From: Chitinophagaceae bacterium
GTDB taxonomy: Bacteria > Bacteroidota > Bacteroidia > Chitinophagales > Chitinophagaceae
DNA length: 64,000 nucleotides
Reading direction: 5' to 3'
Assembly: GCA_947372105.1 (NCBI GenBank)
Contig: CANBSH010000004.1
Location: forward strand, 1 to 64,000
Below the pieces are notes generated by a model. It saw nothing but the letters and a program-made list of their open reading frames with translations. It was not told the DNA's origin and ran no database searches. A program made the position numbers and the translations under genes. Positions 43,585 through 54,539 of this stretch are shown here, in pieces; position 1 is the stretch's first letter; each line of letters opens with the position of its first letter.

Positions 43585-43648
43585 TCCCCCACTCAAGGGG
43601 AAGCAGGAACGAAGTGATGGCAATCTCTTTATTTAGAATTTTACTTTG

Positions 43649-44521
43649 CTAATCCTCCAGCACCCCAAATTTTCCATTTTCGTAATCCTCAAATGCTTGA
43701 ACAATTTCCGCTCTTGTATTCATTACAAAAGGGCCATGAGGAGCAATGGGTTCATTGATAGGTTCCCCACTTAAAATAAGCACAACCGATTTTTCGGTGG
43801 CTTGTATTGTAAAATCAGTGCCTTCGTTTTTAAATAATAAGAAATGATCTAAAGGCACATCTTCTGTTTGATTTACTAAAATATTCCCTTCAATCACTAT
43901 TAAAGCAGTATTAAAATGAGCAGGGAAACTCAAATTGGCACTACCCCCTTTTTCTAACTTTACATTAAATAAATTCACAGGAGTAAATGTACTAGCAGCC
44001 CCTTTTTGATCATATTGAGTACCCGCAATTAATTCAATAAATCCATTATCCACTTGAACTTTGGGAATATCTAAATTTGAAATAGCTTGATATTTAGGGG
44101 TAGACATTTTATCCTTTGCAGGTAAATTCACCCATAACTGTACCATTTGAAAATCACCTCCTGTTGCACAAAAGCTTTCGGCATGGTATTCTTTATGTAA
44201 CACCCCAGATGCTGCAGTCATCCATTGTACATCCCCTTCGTGAATTTCACCCCCTCCGCCTGCACTATCATGATGAGCTACACTTCCTTTATAAGCAATA
44301 GTCACTGTTTCAAAACCACGATGCGGATGCACTCCCACTCCTTTAGGTTTTCCTGTAGGAGGAAAATGATATTTAGAAGCATAGTCCAACATAATGAATG
44401 GATCCATTCTTTGCATGGTAAGGCCATAGCCACTTGGAATAAAGTTATGTACTCTAAATCCATCCCCTACAAAATGAGGTTGCCTTGGGGCCAACACCAT
44501 TTCAATTTGTTTGACTGACAT
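43649..44521 (-). CDS. Pirin family protein
   Basis: MDPFIMLDYASKYHFPPTGKPKGVGVHPHRGFETVTIAYKGSVAHHDSAGGGGEIHEGDVQWMTAASGVLHKE. Confidence 0.94.
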   Translation of the reverse strand: MSVKQIEMVLAPRQPHFVGDGFRVHNFIPSGYGLTMQRMDPFIMLDYASKYHFPPTGKPKGVGVHPHRGFETVTIAYKGSVAHHDSAGGGGEIHEGDVQWMTAASGVLHKEYHAESFCATGGDFQMVQLWVNLPAKDKMSTPKYQAISNLDIPKVQVDNGFIELIAGTQYDQKGAASTFTPVNLFNVKLEKGGSANLSFPAHFNTALIVIEGNILVNQTEDVPLDHFLLFKNEGTDFTIQATEKSVVLILSGEPINEPIAPHGPFVMNTRAEIVQAFEDYENGKFGVLED

Positions 44522-44544
44522 AAAAAGAAATAAGAATAAAAAAA

Positions 44545-45126
44545 CTAGTTACTGTACTTGCTCAAATAGCTATTCCAAAATCCAATAAAAATGGACGCTT
44601 TGTTGCGCAAAGTCAAATTACCAGATTCAAGTATTAAACCTGAATTAAAATTGGCATTACGTTTTGCTTGACCATCCAATTCTAAATCAACAAATTTTAT
44701 AGTTGAATCAGAAGGATTATATTGAATGTGATTAATAAAAGTACGGTAAGTAAAAGTTAAAGTATCTGTGATTTGAACATGCACACTATCTAAATCGTTC
44801 ATATTACCTGGACTCTTTGGATAAATGATATTTAAAGAATCTAAATAGGCTAAACCATTTTTATCATTTGGATTTTTGATAGATCTGATGATAATAGAAT
44901 CTGCAAATTTTAACACTCCCGGATTGATAGAATCTTTAGCATTGAATACAAATTCAGGCATCATATAAGTAATGCTACGAGACCATTTTCCAATAAATTT
45001 ATCTCTTACTTCAGCAGTAATCATACGCTTATTGTAAGCATAATCTAATTCATACACCACCGACTTATTACAAGCAGTGGATAAAACTAAAACCATTATA
45101 CATATATAACCTACTATAACTCTCAT
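44545..45126 (-). CDS. Putative lipoprotein of unknown function
   Basis: Lipobox LVLSTACNKS; no family recognised. Confidence 0.55.
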   Translation of the reverse strand: MRVIVGYICIMVLVLSTACNKSVVYELDYAYNKRMITAEVRDKFIGKWSRSITYMMPEFVFNAKDSINPGVLKFADSIIIRSIKNPNDKNGLAYLDSLNIIYPKSPGNMNDLDSVHVQITDTLTFTYRTFINHIQYNPSDSTIKFVDLELDGQAKRNANFNSGLILESGNLTLRNKASIFIGFWNSYLSKYSN

Positions 45127-45233
45127 AGAATCAATTTAAATTAGGAACATAAAGATAGATAATTTATTAAAGTGTACCACCTTTTAAAATGAAAATATTA
45201 AATAAATTTAGAATATATAAGGGAGATTTTCTA

Positions 45234-47342
45234 TCAACTTTTCTTCTCTTCTAACTTTTGGACGGCAATTAAATCGGTCAATGCCACATTCATAGGTAAT
45301 TGTCCTATTTGCACTATGGCTCTTTTACCCTTAAAACCGATGACCTCACCCACTTGATAATTCTTTTTCAATTTTACCATCATACCCACTTCAATGGGTT
45401 GTGAAAGTTCTTTATACTGTTTGTCCACTTTTTTGGCCAATTTATTAATCACAATCGCATCATTCTTTTTAAATAACAAATGATACAAATTTTTCATAAC
45501 CTCCTCCTTCTTATCCGCTTTTTTCCAATCCAATGCAATTTGACGCAATTTGCGTTCCATGTCTTTCAAATAAGCAAACTTATCTTCGGCTATTTTATTT
45601 TGCTCTCTTAGTAAATTGATTTGTTGAATATGTTTTTCCTTATGGAGCGTTTTTTGAAGATCCATATTTAAAACTTCATTTTCCTTTATTTTCTTATGCA
45701 ATTCTTTTCTTTCTATTTGAACTAATTGCAAATCCTGCTCAGTTCTATTCAATAATTTATCTAATTCAAAATGATGACTATCCACCAACTTTCGCGCGCG
45801 ATTGATTAAATTTTTTGGAAGACCAATACGTTCAGCAATAGCAAAAGTATATGAACTACCTGGTTTGCCTATTACTAATTGATACAAAGGTTCCAATTTC
45901 ACTTCATCAAATTGCATGGCACCGTTTACAATCCCTTTATTATGATTCGCCATTACTTTTAAATTCAAATAATGGGTGGTCACAATTCCCTGTGCATGTC
46001 GGTGAGATAATTCTTCTAAAATAACTTCTGCAAAAGCGCCTCCTAAATGAGGATCACTTCCACTTCCTAATTCATCAATAAAAAATAAGGTTTTACCATT
46101 CGCATTTTCTATGAAATGCTTCATGTGCTTTAAATGACTGGAATAAGTACTTAATTCGAAAGCTAAATTTTGTGTATCTCCTAATTGAATAAATAACTGC
46201 TTATAAATTCCCATTTTTGAATCGGGATGCACTGGTACCAATAAACCACTTTGCAACATGACTTGATTGAGCCCTAAAGTTTTCATGGAGACCGTTTTCC
46301 CCCCTGCATTGGGTCCACTTATAATTAAAATTCTAGATTCATCATCTAATTCAATATCAATAGGTATGGTTTTTTTACCTGAAGTTTTATTATAGATATA
46401 AAGTAAGGGGTGATACGCTTGTATTAAATGAGAAGTTGCCGTATTCGCCACCTCGGGTAATTGACCATTCATTTCAATTGCCAATAAGGACTTGGCTTTG
46501 ACATAATCAAATAAGCCTACTATTTTCAAATAATCCTTTAATAAAGAGGAATAAGGAGATAATTGAGCGGTTAATTGTCTTAGCACCCTTTGCACTTCCT
46601 TTTCTTCTTCTTGTTCTAAACTATACAGCTCATTATTTAATTCAATAGTTTCCTCCGGTTCAATAAAAGCAGTTTTACGACTATCACTTTCCCCATGTAA
46701 AAAACCTTTCACTTGTCTCTTATATTCCGAAAATACTGCCACCACTCTTCGGCCATTACTGAAGCTCTCGTCAATATCTGCAGTATATCCAGATTTTGCT
46801 AAACGACTCACTACCTTCTCAAATATGCGTCTTAGTTGTTGTCGTTTTTTATACAACTGCATTCTGATATATGCTAAATCCTCTGAAGCGTTATCTTTTA
46901 CCAAGCCTCTATCATCAATGATCACATCCATGGATTCTATGATATTCTTTTCAAAGTAAGTATCATGAAGTATTAAACATAAATTAGGGTACGCACTTCT
47001 TCTTTCTTCATCAAACCATTTAAAAACCTGCTCCATGTGCACCATCAACCTTCGAATTAACAACCACTGCTCGCCCGTCAATTGTGCTCCTGGAATTCCT
47101 AATAAATGAACATCTTTACGAATATCCAATACAAAATCGGAAGGAAAGTATTGATTCGCCGATTTTATGTATTTATACTCCTGCGTTTGCAATAAAGCTG
47201 TTTGAATGTACTTTAAATGCGTATGGATACGCATGTCCTCTAGCCATTCCTTCCCCATATTAGTTTGGCAATAATTCAATAAAATAGTAATAATTTTATC
47301 AAACTCTAATTGAACCAGGGCATTTTCAGGATATAATTTCAT
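45234..47342 (-). CDS. MutS2-like MutS family ATPase with no recognisable Smr domain
   Basis: ISGPNAGGKTVSMKTLGLNQVMLQSGLLVP; FFIDELGSGSDPHLGGAFAEVILEEL; THYLNLK. Confidence 0.9.
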   Translation of the reverse strand: MKLYPENALVQLEFDKIITILLNYCQTNMGKEWLEDMRIHTHLKYIQTALLQTQEYKYIKSANQYFPSDFVLDIRKDVHLLGIPGAQLTGEQWLLIRRLMVHMEQVFKWFDEERRSAYPNLCLILHDTYFEKNIIESMDVIIDDRGLVKDNASEDLAYIRMQLYKKRQQLRRIFEKVVSRLAKSGYTADIDESFSNGRRVVAVFSEYKRQVKGFLHGESDSRKTAFIEPEETIELNNELYSLEQEEEKEVQRVLRQLTAQLSPYSSLLKDYLKIVGLFDYVKAKSLLAIEMNGQLPEVANTATSHLIQAYHPLLYIYNKTSGKKTIPIDIELDDESRILIISGPNAGGKTVSMKTLGLNQVMLQSGLLVPVHPDSKMGIYKQLFIQLGDTQNLAFELSTYSSHLKHMKHFIENANGKTLFFIDELGSGSDPHLGGAFAEVILEELSHRHAQGIVTTHYLNLKVMANHNKGIVNGAMQFDEVKLEPLYQLVIGKPGSSYTFAIAERIGLPKNLINRARKLVDSHHFELDKLLNRTEQDLQLVQIERKELHKKIKENEVLNMDLQKTLHKEKHIQQINLLREQNKIAEDKFAYLKDMERKLRQIALDWKKADKKEEVMKNLYHLLFKKNDAIVINKLAKKVDKQYKELSQPIEVGMMVKLKKNYQVGEVIGFKGKRAIVQIGQLPMNVALTDLIAVQKLEEKKS

Positions 47343-47436
47343 TGGGATAGATAGGGAGCAAAATTAATCAAATTAAGTGGAATCTGCATTGAACCAATTA
47401 GCTTAATTATTGTTATATATGGAGTAAACAATTAAC

Positions 47437-48078
47437 ATGAAAAAGACATATCACATCTTTCTGGTTTTCACATTATTCATTTGTTTAAGTGCTTGCGCTC
47501 AAAATAAAACGAACTCAAAAAATAATAAAATAAATATGACCCATACCGAAACTATTACTTTAGGATCAGGTTGCTTTTGGTGCACCGAAGCTATTTTTCA
47601 ACGTTTACAAGGGGTTGTCAAAGTCACTAGTGGCTATAGTGGCGGTTTTGTAGACAATCCTACTTATGAGCAAGTTTGTGACAAAAACACAGGCCATGCC
47701 GAAGTTTGTCAAATTGTATATGATACGACCCAAATTAAATTAGATGATATATTAGCTGTATTTTGGAAAACACATGACCCCACCACATTAAACCAACAAG
47801 GAAATGATGTGGGGCCTCAATATCGTAGCGTCGTATTCTTCCACAATGAGCATCAAAAAGAATTGGCTCAACAATATGTTAAGGAGTTAAATGATTCAAA
47901 AGCCTGGGCGAACCCTGTTGTTACCACCGTAGAACCTTTTCAAAAGTTTTATGCTGCCGAAAACTACCACCAAAATTATTACAACGACAATAAAAACCAA
48001 GGTTATTGCCGTTACGTCATTGGTCCTAAATTGGAAAAATTTGAAAAAGTTTTCAAGGATAAATTAAAAAAGGACTAG
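47437..48078 (+). CDS. msrA: Peptide-methionine (S)-S-oxide reductase, exported/lipoprotein
   Basis: LGSGCFWCTEAIFQRLQGVVKVTSGYSGG; GHAEVCQIVYD; N-terminal LSACAQ lipobox. Confidence 0.95.
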   Translation: MKKTYHIFLVFTLFICLSACAQNKTNSKNNKINMTHTETITLGSGCFWCTEAIFQRLQGVVKVTSGYSGGFVDNPTYEQVCDKNTGHAEVCQIVYDTTQIKLDDILAVFWKTHDPTTLNQQGNDVGPQYRSVVFFHNEHQKELAQQYVKELNDSKAWANPVVTTVEPFQKFYAAENYHQNYYNDNKNQGYCRYVIGPKLEKFEKVFKDKLKKD

Positions 48079-48115
48079 GATTCATTTTATATTTAGCTAT
48101 CCAAAAAAGCTAATA

Positions 48116-49792
48116 ATGAAAAAGGTAGGCGCTTCTTTATTTTTATTATTCTTGACGCTATGCAGTATTAATGCAATCTGTCAACCTGTTTTCAATCATG
48201 ATGATACCCTGCGTGGAAGTTTAAATACTCAACGTGATTGGTTTGATATTCAACGATATGACATACATGTCACCCCTAATTATGCTCAAAAATCTATAAC
48301 AGGAATGGTGCAATGGACAGCCAAAGTAAAAAAGCCTGCACAAAATATTCAAATTGATTTACAACAACCCTTACAAATTGATAGTGTCATTTATAAAGGT
48401 ATTAATAACTCAAAACCTCAATCTCTTTCATTTACCAGAAATAACAATGTTGCCATTGTCAATTTCACAGCCCAGCTCAATTTACAATCTAATTTTAATT
48501 TGTTCATTTACTATCATGGGGTCCCAAGAGAAGCCATTCGTCCCCCTTGGGATGGTGGATGGATATGGAAAAAAGATGCCAATGGTAAACCCTGGATGTC
48601 TGTTGCATGTCAAGGTTTAGGTGCTTCTGTTTGGTATCCTTGTAAAGATCATCAATCTGACGAACCCGATTTAGGCGCAAGCTTGACTATGAATATCCCC
48701 GATACTTTAAATGCCATTTCAAATGGTAGAATGATTAAAAAAATAAATCAAGGTAATATTACCAGCTATACCTGGGAAGTAAAAAACCCGATTAACAATT
48801 ACAATATCATTCCCTACATTGGAGATTATGTAGGATGGAATGAAAAATACCCAGGTTTAAAAGGTGATTTAGATGTACATTATTGGATATTAAGAGAGGA
48901 CTCGTTAAAAGCACGTAAACAATTCACACAAGTTCCTAAAATGCTGAAAGCTTTTGAATATTGGATGGGGCCTTATCCTTTTTTTGAAGATGGCTATCAA
49001 TTAGTACAAAGCCCCCATTTAGGTATGGAACATCAATCTGCAGTGGCATATGGGAATAAATTTATGAATGGCTATTTAGGACGTGATTTATCGGGCACAG
49101 GATGGGGAGACAAATGGGATTTTATCATAGTGCATGAAAGTGGTCACGAATGGTTTGCCAATAATATTACCACTCAGGACATTGCTGATATGTGGGTACA
49201 TGAAGGATTTACAAATTATACCGAAACATTAATGACTGAATATTATTTTGGGGTAGAAGCCGGAAACGATTACAATTTTGGAATTCGTAAAAATATTCGC
49301 AACGACAGACCCGTTATCGGACACTATGGGGTGAATGAAGAAGGCAGTGGTGATATGTATTACAAAGGATCTAATATGATTCATACCATTAGACATTCTA
49401 TGAATAACGATAGCTTGTTTCGTCAAATAATAATTGGTTTGAATAAAACTTTTTATCACAAAACAGTGACCACGCAAGACATTGAAAATTACATTTCAAC
49501 TCAAGCTGGATTTAACTATAAAAAAATATACGACCAATATTTGCGCACTGCACAAATACCTGAATTAATTTTTGAATTTGACGCTAAAGAAAAAATATTG
49601 ACTTATCAATGGAAAAATTGCGAGGTTGGGTTTAACTTACCATTATCATTTACTTATAGAGATAAAAAATACAATCTATCTCCTATTGATTATATCCCTC
49701 AAAAGAAATTAATCACACAAGATAATTTTGATATAAAAGAGTTTACAAAATTAATTAACCGCTTATATTACGTAAAAGTGGTCACTGAATAA
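48116..49792 (+). CDS. M1 family metallopeptidase
   Basis: VHESGHEWFANNIT (HExxH) plus HEGFTNYTE; LGMEHQSAVAYG. Confidence 0.93.
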   Translation: MKKVGASLFLLFLTLCSINAICQPVFNHDDTLRGSLNTQRDWFDIQRYDIHVTPNYAQKSITGMVQWTAKVKKPAQNIQIDLQQPLQIDSVIYKGINNSKPQSLSFTRNNNVAIVNFTAQLNLQSNFNLFIYYHGVPREAIRPPWDGGWIWKKDANGKPWMSVACQGLGASVWYPCKDHQSDEPDLGASLTMNIPDTLNAISNGRMIKKINQGNITSYTWEVKNPINNYNIIPYIGDYVGWNEKYPGLKGDLDVHYWILREDSLKARKQFTQVPKMLKAFEYWMGPYPFFEDGYQLVQSPHLGMEHQSAVAYGNKFMNGYLGRDLSGTGWGDKWDFIIVHESGHEWFANNITTQDIADMWVHEGFTNYTETLMTEYYFGVEAGNDYNFGIRKNIRNDRPVIGHYGVNEEGSGDMYYKGSNMIHTIRHSMNNDSLFRQIIIGLNKTFYHKTVTTQDIENYISTQAGFNYKKIYDQYLRTAQIPELIFEFDAKEKILTYQWKNCEVGFNLPLSFTYRDKKYNLSPIDYIPQKKLITQDNFDIKEFTKLINRLYYVKVVTE

Positions 49793-49872
49793 AACGACAA
49801 AAAAAATATAAATTTATAGATACCTAAGTGGATCAATCATTAGAGATGTTGATCTTTATAAAATAATAACCT

Positions 49873-50595
49873 CTATAAACTAGGATTCACTCTTCCTAAA
49901 CTATATAAACGTCTCTGCCAATAAGGATCGGTTAAATCTCCAATAGTAACCCCTTGGCTAGTGGAAGCATGTGCAAATTTATTATTCGCAATATAAATAC
50001 CTACATGGGAGATGCGTCGACGTCCTTCTGTTTTAAAAAATATCAAATCACCTTCCTTTAAATCATTCCATTCAATTTTAAAACTCTGTTCATATTGTTC
50101 TGCTGCAGTTCGTTTTAAATTGACTTTAAATATATCTTTCATCACATCCAAAGTAAAATAGGAACAATCCACGCCATTTTTTGAATTACCACCCAAAACA
50201 TAAGGAGTGCCCCACCATTCATCTATCTTTTGTAATAAAGGGATATTTTTAATTTCTTCCACCGCAATATCCATTTTAATGGAATATTTTAATTGCAACC
50301 AATTGGCTTTTTCTACCTCAGACAAATTGCTCGGCATCATTTCATAATTCTTACTCACTGGAGCTGGCTTTTCAGTTTCCACTGCATCTGATGCATTATT
50401 GATCATGATTTTACCAGGTGTCACGGAAATGTCTTCTAAAAATTCCATTTTACGAGGTGCTTTAGGACTGGTTACATTTACCTTACCACTATTAGAAGTC
50501 TTAGGTAATGAAATGGATTTTAAGGCACTACAACTGCTTAATAAAGCAATCATACTGCAGGCTCCTAAAAAATGTTTACCTAATTCTATTTTCAT
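49873..50595 (-). CDS. C40 (NlpC/P60) family peptidase, lipoprotein
   Basis: WWGTPYVLGGNSKNGVDCSYFTLDVM; GDLIFFKTEGRRRISHVGIYI. Confidence 0.92.
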   Translation of the reverse strand: MKIELGKHFLGACSMIALLSSCSALKSISLPKTSNSGKVNVTSPKAPRKMEFLEDISVTPGKIMINNASDAVETEKPAPVSKNYEMMPSNLSEVEKANWLQLKYSIKMDIAVEEIKNIPLLQKIDEWWGTPYVLGGNSKNGVDCSYFTLDVMKDIFKVNLKRTAAEQYEQSFKIEWNDLKEGDLIFFKTEGRRRISHVGIYIANNKFAHASTSQGVTIGDLTDPYWQRRLYSLGRVNPSL

Positions 50596-50727
50596 AGATA
50601 GGCAAGATACTGTAAGTCCTTGTAAATTGACCTATTTTAAGCTATTTTAACTGTTTTTTTGTGGAAAATTAAGCCTTCTAAAACCCCCGTTTTTTACGAT
50701 ATTTGTACACTTAGTCCCTATTCCTAC

Positions 50728-53700
50728 ATGCCAAAGTTTTCACATTTACACGTTCATACGCAATATTCATTATTAGATGGTGCCGCTTCCATTGAAGGCT
50801 TATATGATAAAGCCATTAAAGATGATATGCCCGCATTGGCCATTACCGATCATGGTAATATGTTTGGCGCTTTTAAATTTGTAAGTCAGGCATGGAAAAA
50901 AACCAAAGTAGTTGGAAAAGATGCGAAAGGAAATGATATTCTAGCTCCTATTGTAAAACCCATTGTAGGTTGTGAATTTTATGTCGTAAAAGACAGACAT
51001 ATTAAAACTTTTACAAAGGAAGCGAAAGACGATAGATACCATCAGGTGTTACTTGCTAAAAATGCAATTGGATATCAAAATTTAATCAAACTAACTTCCT
51101 TAGGATATATTGAAGGAATGTATAGCAAGTATCCCCGTATTGATAAAGAACTAATTGAAAAATACCACGAAGGACTTATTGCGACCACATGTTGTATTGG
51201 TGCTTATGTTCCTCAAACCATTTTAAAAAAAGACGAAGCCGAAGCAGAAAAAGAATTTAAATGGTGGTTGAATATGTTTGGTGAAGATTATTACATCGAA
51301 ATTCAAAGACATCAAATCCCAGAGCAAGAAATTATCAATCAAAGATTACTTCAATTTGCCAAAAAATACAAAGTGCCTGTCATTGCAACCAACGATAGTC
51401 ATTATGTAAATGAAGATGACGCCAATGCCCATGATATTTTGCTATGTATCAATACCGGAGAAAAACAATCCACTCCAGGGTTTGATGATTTCGTTAATGA
51501 TGAAATTCAAGTAAAAAACAGACGATTCAAATTTCCTAATAACGAATTTTATTTTAAAACAACCGATCAAATGAGTCAACTGTTTCAGGACATTCCTGAA
51601 TCTATTGATAACACAAATGCGATTGTAGATAAAGTAGATATCTTAAATTTAAAAAAAGATATTTTATTGCCCGCCTTCCCTATTCCTAAAGCATTCCAAA
51701 TACATAAGGATGCCAATATGAATCAATGGGAATTTTTAAAACATATCACTTTAGAAGGTGCCCATAAAAGATATCCTGAAATCACCACCGAAATACAAGA
51801 GCGTATTGATTTTGAATTATTCACCATCAGAACCATGGGTTTTGCAGGTTATTTCTTGATTGTAAGTGACTTTATTAAAGCAGGTCGTGAAATGGGCGTT
51901 TTTGTGGGGCCAGGTCGTGGTTCGGCAGCAGGGAGTGTGGTTGCCTATTGTATTGGGATTACGAATATTGATCCTATCAAATATCAATTACTATTTGAAC
52001 GTTTCTTAAATCCGGATCGTAAGAGTATGCCGGATATTGATACGGACTTTGATGATGAAGGCCGTCAAAAAGTAATCGATTATGTAGTTGATAAATATGG
52101 CAAGGAACAGGTAGCACAAATTGTTACCTATGGTACGATGGCTGCTAAAATGAGTATCAAAGATGTAGCTCGTGTAATGGACTTACCTTTATCTGAAAGT
52201 AACTTACTAGCTAAATTAGTTCCAGATAAACCTGGTACCGAATTAAGAAGAGTCTTACACGCTCCTATTACGGCGAAAGAAGGTGAAAAATCATTAGCCG
52301 AAAAAGAGGGTTACCAACCTGAAGATATTGACAACGTTAAAAAAATTAGAGAGATTTATAAAGGAAACGATTTACGTGCTGCAGTATTACATGAAGCCGA
52401 AAGATTAGAAGGATCGGTTCGAAATACAGGAATTCATGCGGCAGGTATTATCATTGCACCAAGTGACTTAACCGAAATCATGCCGGTAGCAACTGCAAAA
52501 GATTCTAATTTATGGGTGACTCAAATTGAAGGAAGTGTGATTGAAGAAGCAGGTGTTATTAAAATGGACTTTTTGGGCTTAAAAACCTTATCTATTTTAA
52601 AAACTGCCTTAGAATTAATTAAACAAAATCATGGAGTCACCATCGATCTGGATTTAATATCCTTGGAGGATGAAAAAACATTTTATTTATATCAACGCGG
52701 TGAAACCAATGCCACTTTCCAATTTGAAAGTGTGGGAATGCAAAAACATTTACGCGATTTAAAACCAGATAAATTTGCCGATCTCATTGCCATGAACGCC
52801 TTGTATCGTCCAGGCCCTATGGCATATATCCCAAATTTTATTGATCGTAAACACGGCAAGGAAACCATACAGTATGATTTACCTGTGATGGAAGAAATTT
52901 TAGCAGATACTTATGGCATTACAGTATATCAGGAACAGGTCATGTTATTAAGTCAAAAGATTGCAAGCTTTACTAAAGGAGATGCGGATGTACTTCGTAA
53001 AGCCATGGGTAAAAAGCAAAAATCGGTGCTGGATAAAATGAAAGCGCAGTTTATTGCTGGTGCAGTAAAAAATGGGCATCCCGAAAATATATTAGAAAAA
53101 GTATGGACAGACTGGGAAGCTTTTGCACAATACGCATTTAATAAATCGCACTCTACTTGTTATGCTTATCTAGCCTATCAAACGGCTTATTTAAAAGCAC
53201 ATTATCCTGGAGAATACATGTCTGCAGTATTAAATCATGCGGGCAGTATTGAAAAGATTACCTTCTTTATGGAGGAATGCAAGCGAATGGGCATTAAAGT
53301 ATTGGGGCCCGACATTAATGAATCATTGAATGGTTTTTCGGTGAATAAAAAAGGAGAAATTCGTTTTGGATTAGGTGGATTAAAGGGTGTGGGTGAAGCT
53401 GCCATTGAAATGATTATTACCGAAAGAAATAAAGCGGGCCATTTTAATGATATGGTAGACTTTATAAAAAGAGTACTATCAAGAGCAGTGAATAAAAAAT
53501 CATTAGAAAGTTTAGCCTACTCTGGTACTTTTGATTGCTTCCCTGAATATCATCGTGCACAATATTTTTATGTCCCTGAGGGCGATCGTACGAATGGCTT
53601 AGAAAAACTAATTAACTACGCACAGGCCTTACAAAATATCAATGTGGGCACCAGCAATACTTTATTTGGTGATTTACCTTCGGCCATGCAAGTTCCTGTT

Positions 53701-54402
53701 CCTAAAATAAATGTTTGCGAGGAATGGACTTTGACCGAAAAATTAGATCACGAAAAAGATATCACAGGGATGTTTATGAGTGGGCATCCTTTGGATCATT
53801 TTAGTTTTGAAATGAAACATTATTTGTTTAGCCCTATCAATGATTTTAATGAAGTCAAAGATCATTTGAGTGCTCAACCACAACAATTAGGTCGCAATTT
53901 TAAGTTGGCAGGATTGGTTACAGAAGTGCAACATAGAATGACTAAAACGGGAAAAAACTTTGGTTCCTTTATCATTGAAGATTTTACAGGGAAAACCGAC
54001 TTTATTTTATGGAGTGAGGATTATATTAAATTTCAGAACTATTTGGAAGTAGGTCAGAAAATATTTCTCACTGGTGCTTTTAGAAATAGATACAATCAAC
54101 CCAATGCTTTTGAATTCAAAATTCAAAGCATGTCCTTATTGGAAGTGGTGAAACAAAATCAAACAAGATCCATTGAACTCAGCATGCACCCCTCCCATCT
54201 CAACCCTGAAATGATTGCTTTCATTGAAAAAAATGTAAAACAAAACCCAGGGAAAGCCTCATTAAAATTCAATTTTATTGAACCCAGAGAGCAAATGGTA
54301 GCGAGTTTATTGACTTATGAACGTGGATTCCAGATTAATGATGATATGATACTTTTTTTAGATAACCACCCAGATGTTCAAGTTCAGGTCAATCTTTTGT
54401 AA
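50728..54402 (+). CDS. dnaE: DNA polymerase III subunit alpha
   Basis: FSHLHVHTQYSLLDGAASIEGL PHP; VGPGRGSAAGSVVAYCIGITNIDPI; PDIDTDFDDEGR. Start set at MPKFSHL. Confidence 0.97.
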   Translation: MPKFSHLHVHTQYSLLDGAASIEGLYDKAIKDDMPALAITDHGNMFGAFKFVSQAWKKTKVVGKDAKGNDILAPIVKPIVGCEFYVVKDRHIKTFTKEAKDDRYHQVLLAKNAIGYQNLIKLTSLGYIEGMYSKYPRIDKELIEKYHEGLIATTCCIGAYVPQTILKKDEAEAEKEFKWWLNMFGEDYYIEIQRHQIPEQEIINQRLLQFAKKYKVPVIATNDSHYVNEDDANAHDILLCINTGEKQSTPGFDDFVNDEIQVKNRRFKFPNNEFYFKTTDQMSQLFQDIPESIDNTNAIVDKVDILNLKKDILLPAFPIPKAFQIHKDANMNQWEFLKHITLEGAHKRYPEITTEIQERIDFELFTIRTMGFAGYFLIVSDFIKAGREMGVFVGPGRGSAAGSVVAYCIGITNIDPIKYQLLFERFLNPDRKSMPDIDTDFDDEGRQKVIDYVVDKYGKEQVAQIVTYGTMAAKMSIKDVARVMDLPLSESNLLAKLVPDKPGTELRRVLHAPITAKEGEKSLAEKEGYQPEDIDNVKKIREIYKGNDLRAAVLHEAERLEGSVRNTGIHAAGIIIAPSDLTEIMPVATAKDSNLWVTQIEGSVIEEAGVIKMDFLGLKTLSILKTALELIKQNHGVTIDLDLISLEDEKTFYLYQRGETNATFQFESVGMQKHLRDLKPDKFADLIAMNALYRPGPMAYIPNFIDRKHGKETIQYDLPVMEEILADTYGITVYQEQVMLLSQKIASFTKGDADVLRKAMGKKQKSVLDKMKAQFIAGAVKNGHPENILEKVWTDWEAFAQYAFNKSHSTCYAYLAYQTAYLKAHYPGEYMSAVLNHAGSIEKITFFMEECKRMGIKVLGPDINESLNGFSVNKKGEIRFGLGGLKGVGEAAIEMIITERNKAGHFNDMVDFIKRVLSRAVNKKSLESLAYSGTFDCFPEYHRAQYFYVPEGDRTNGLEKLINYAQALQNINVGTSNTLFGDLPSAMQVPVPKINVCEEWTLTEKLDHEKDITGMFMSGHPLDHFSFEMKHYLFSPINDFNEVKDHLSAQPQQLGRNFKLAGLVTEVQHRMTKTGKNFGSFIIEDFTGKTDFILWSEDYIKFQNYLEVGQKIFLTGAFRNRYNQPNAFEFKIQSMSLLEVVKQNQTRSIELSMHPSHLNPEMIAFIEKNVKQNPGKASLKFNFIEPREQMVASLLTYERGFQINDDMILFLDNHPDVQVQVNLL

Positions 54403-54488
54403 GACATGACTGCATGGCTGAAAATTTGTCCCCAACAGCTAGCACATTTAGTGGAAAAGTCAAAAGGGCAGTTATTAAATATTGGAAC

Positions 54489-54496
54489 TATTTTTG
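54489..54496 (+). promoter_or_regulatory. Bacteroidota -7 element candidate for trxA
   Basis: TATTTTTG (TAnnTTTG) about 43 nt upstream of ATG 54540; no clear -33 element. Confidence 0.4.
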
Positions 54497-54539
54497 GAGT
54501 AATAAGAACAAGAACTATAAAATTTAAAAATATACAATT

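Noticed and set aside
44116-44518. Two plus-strand ORFs opposite the pirin gene
   Set aside because: Antisense shadows of a clear pirin frame; His/Ser-rich composition reflects the opposite strand
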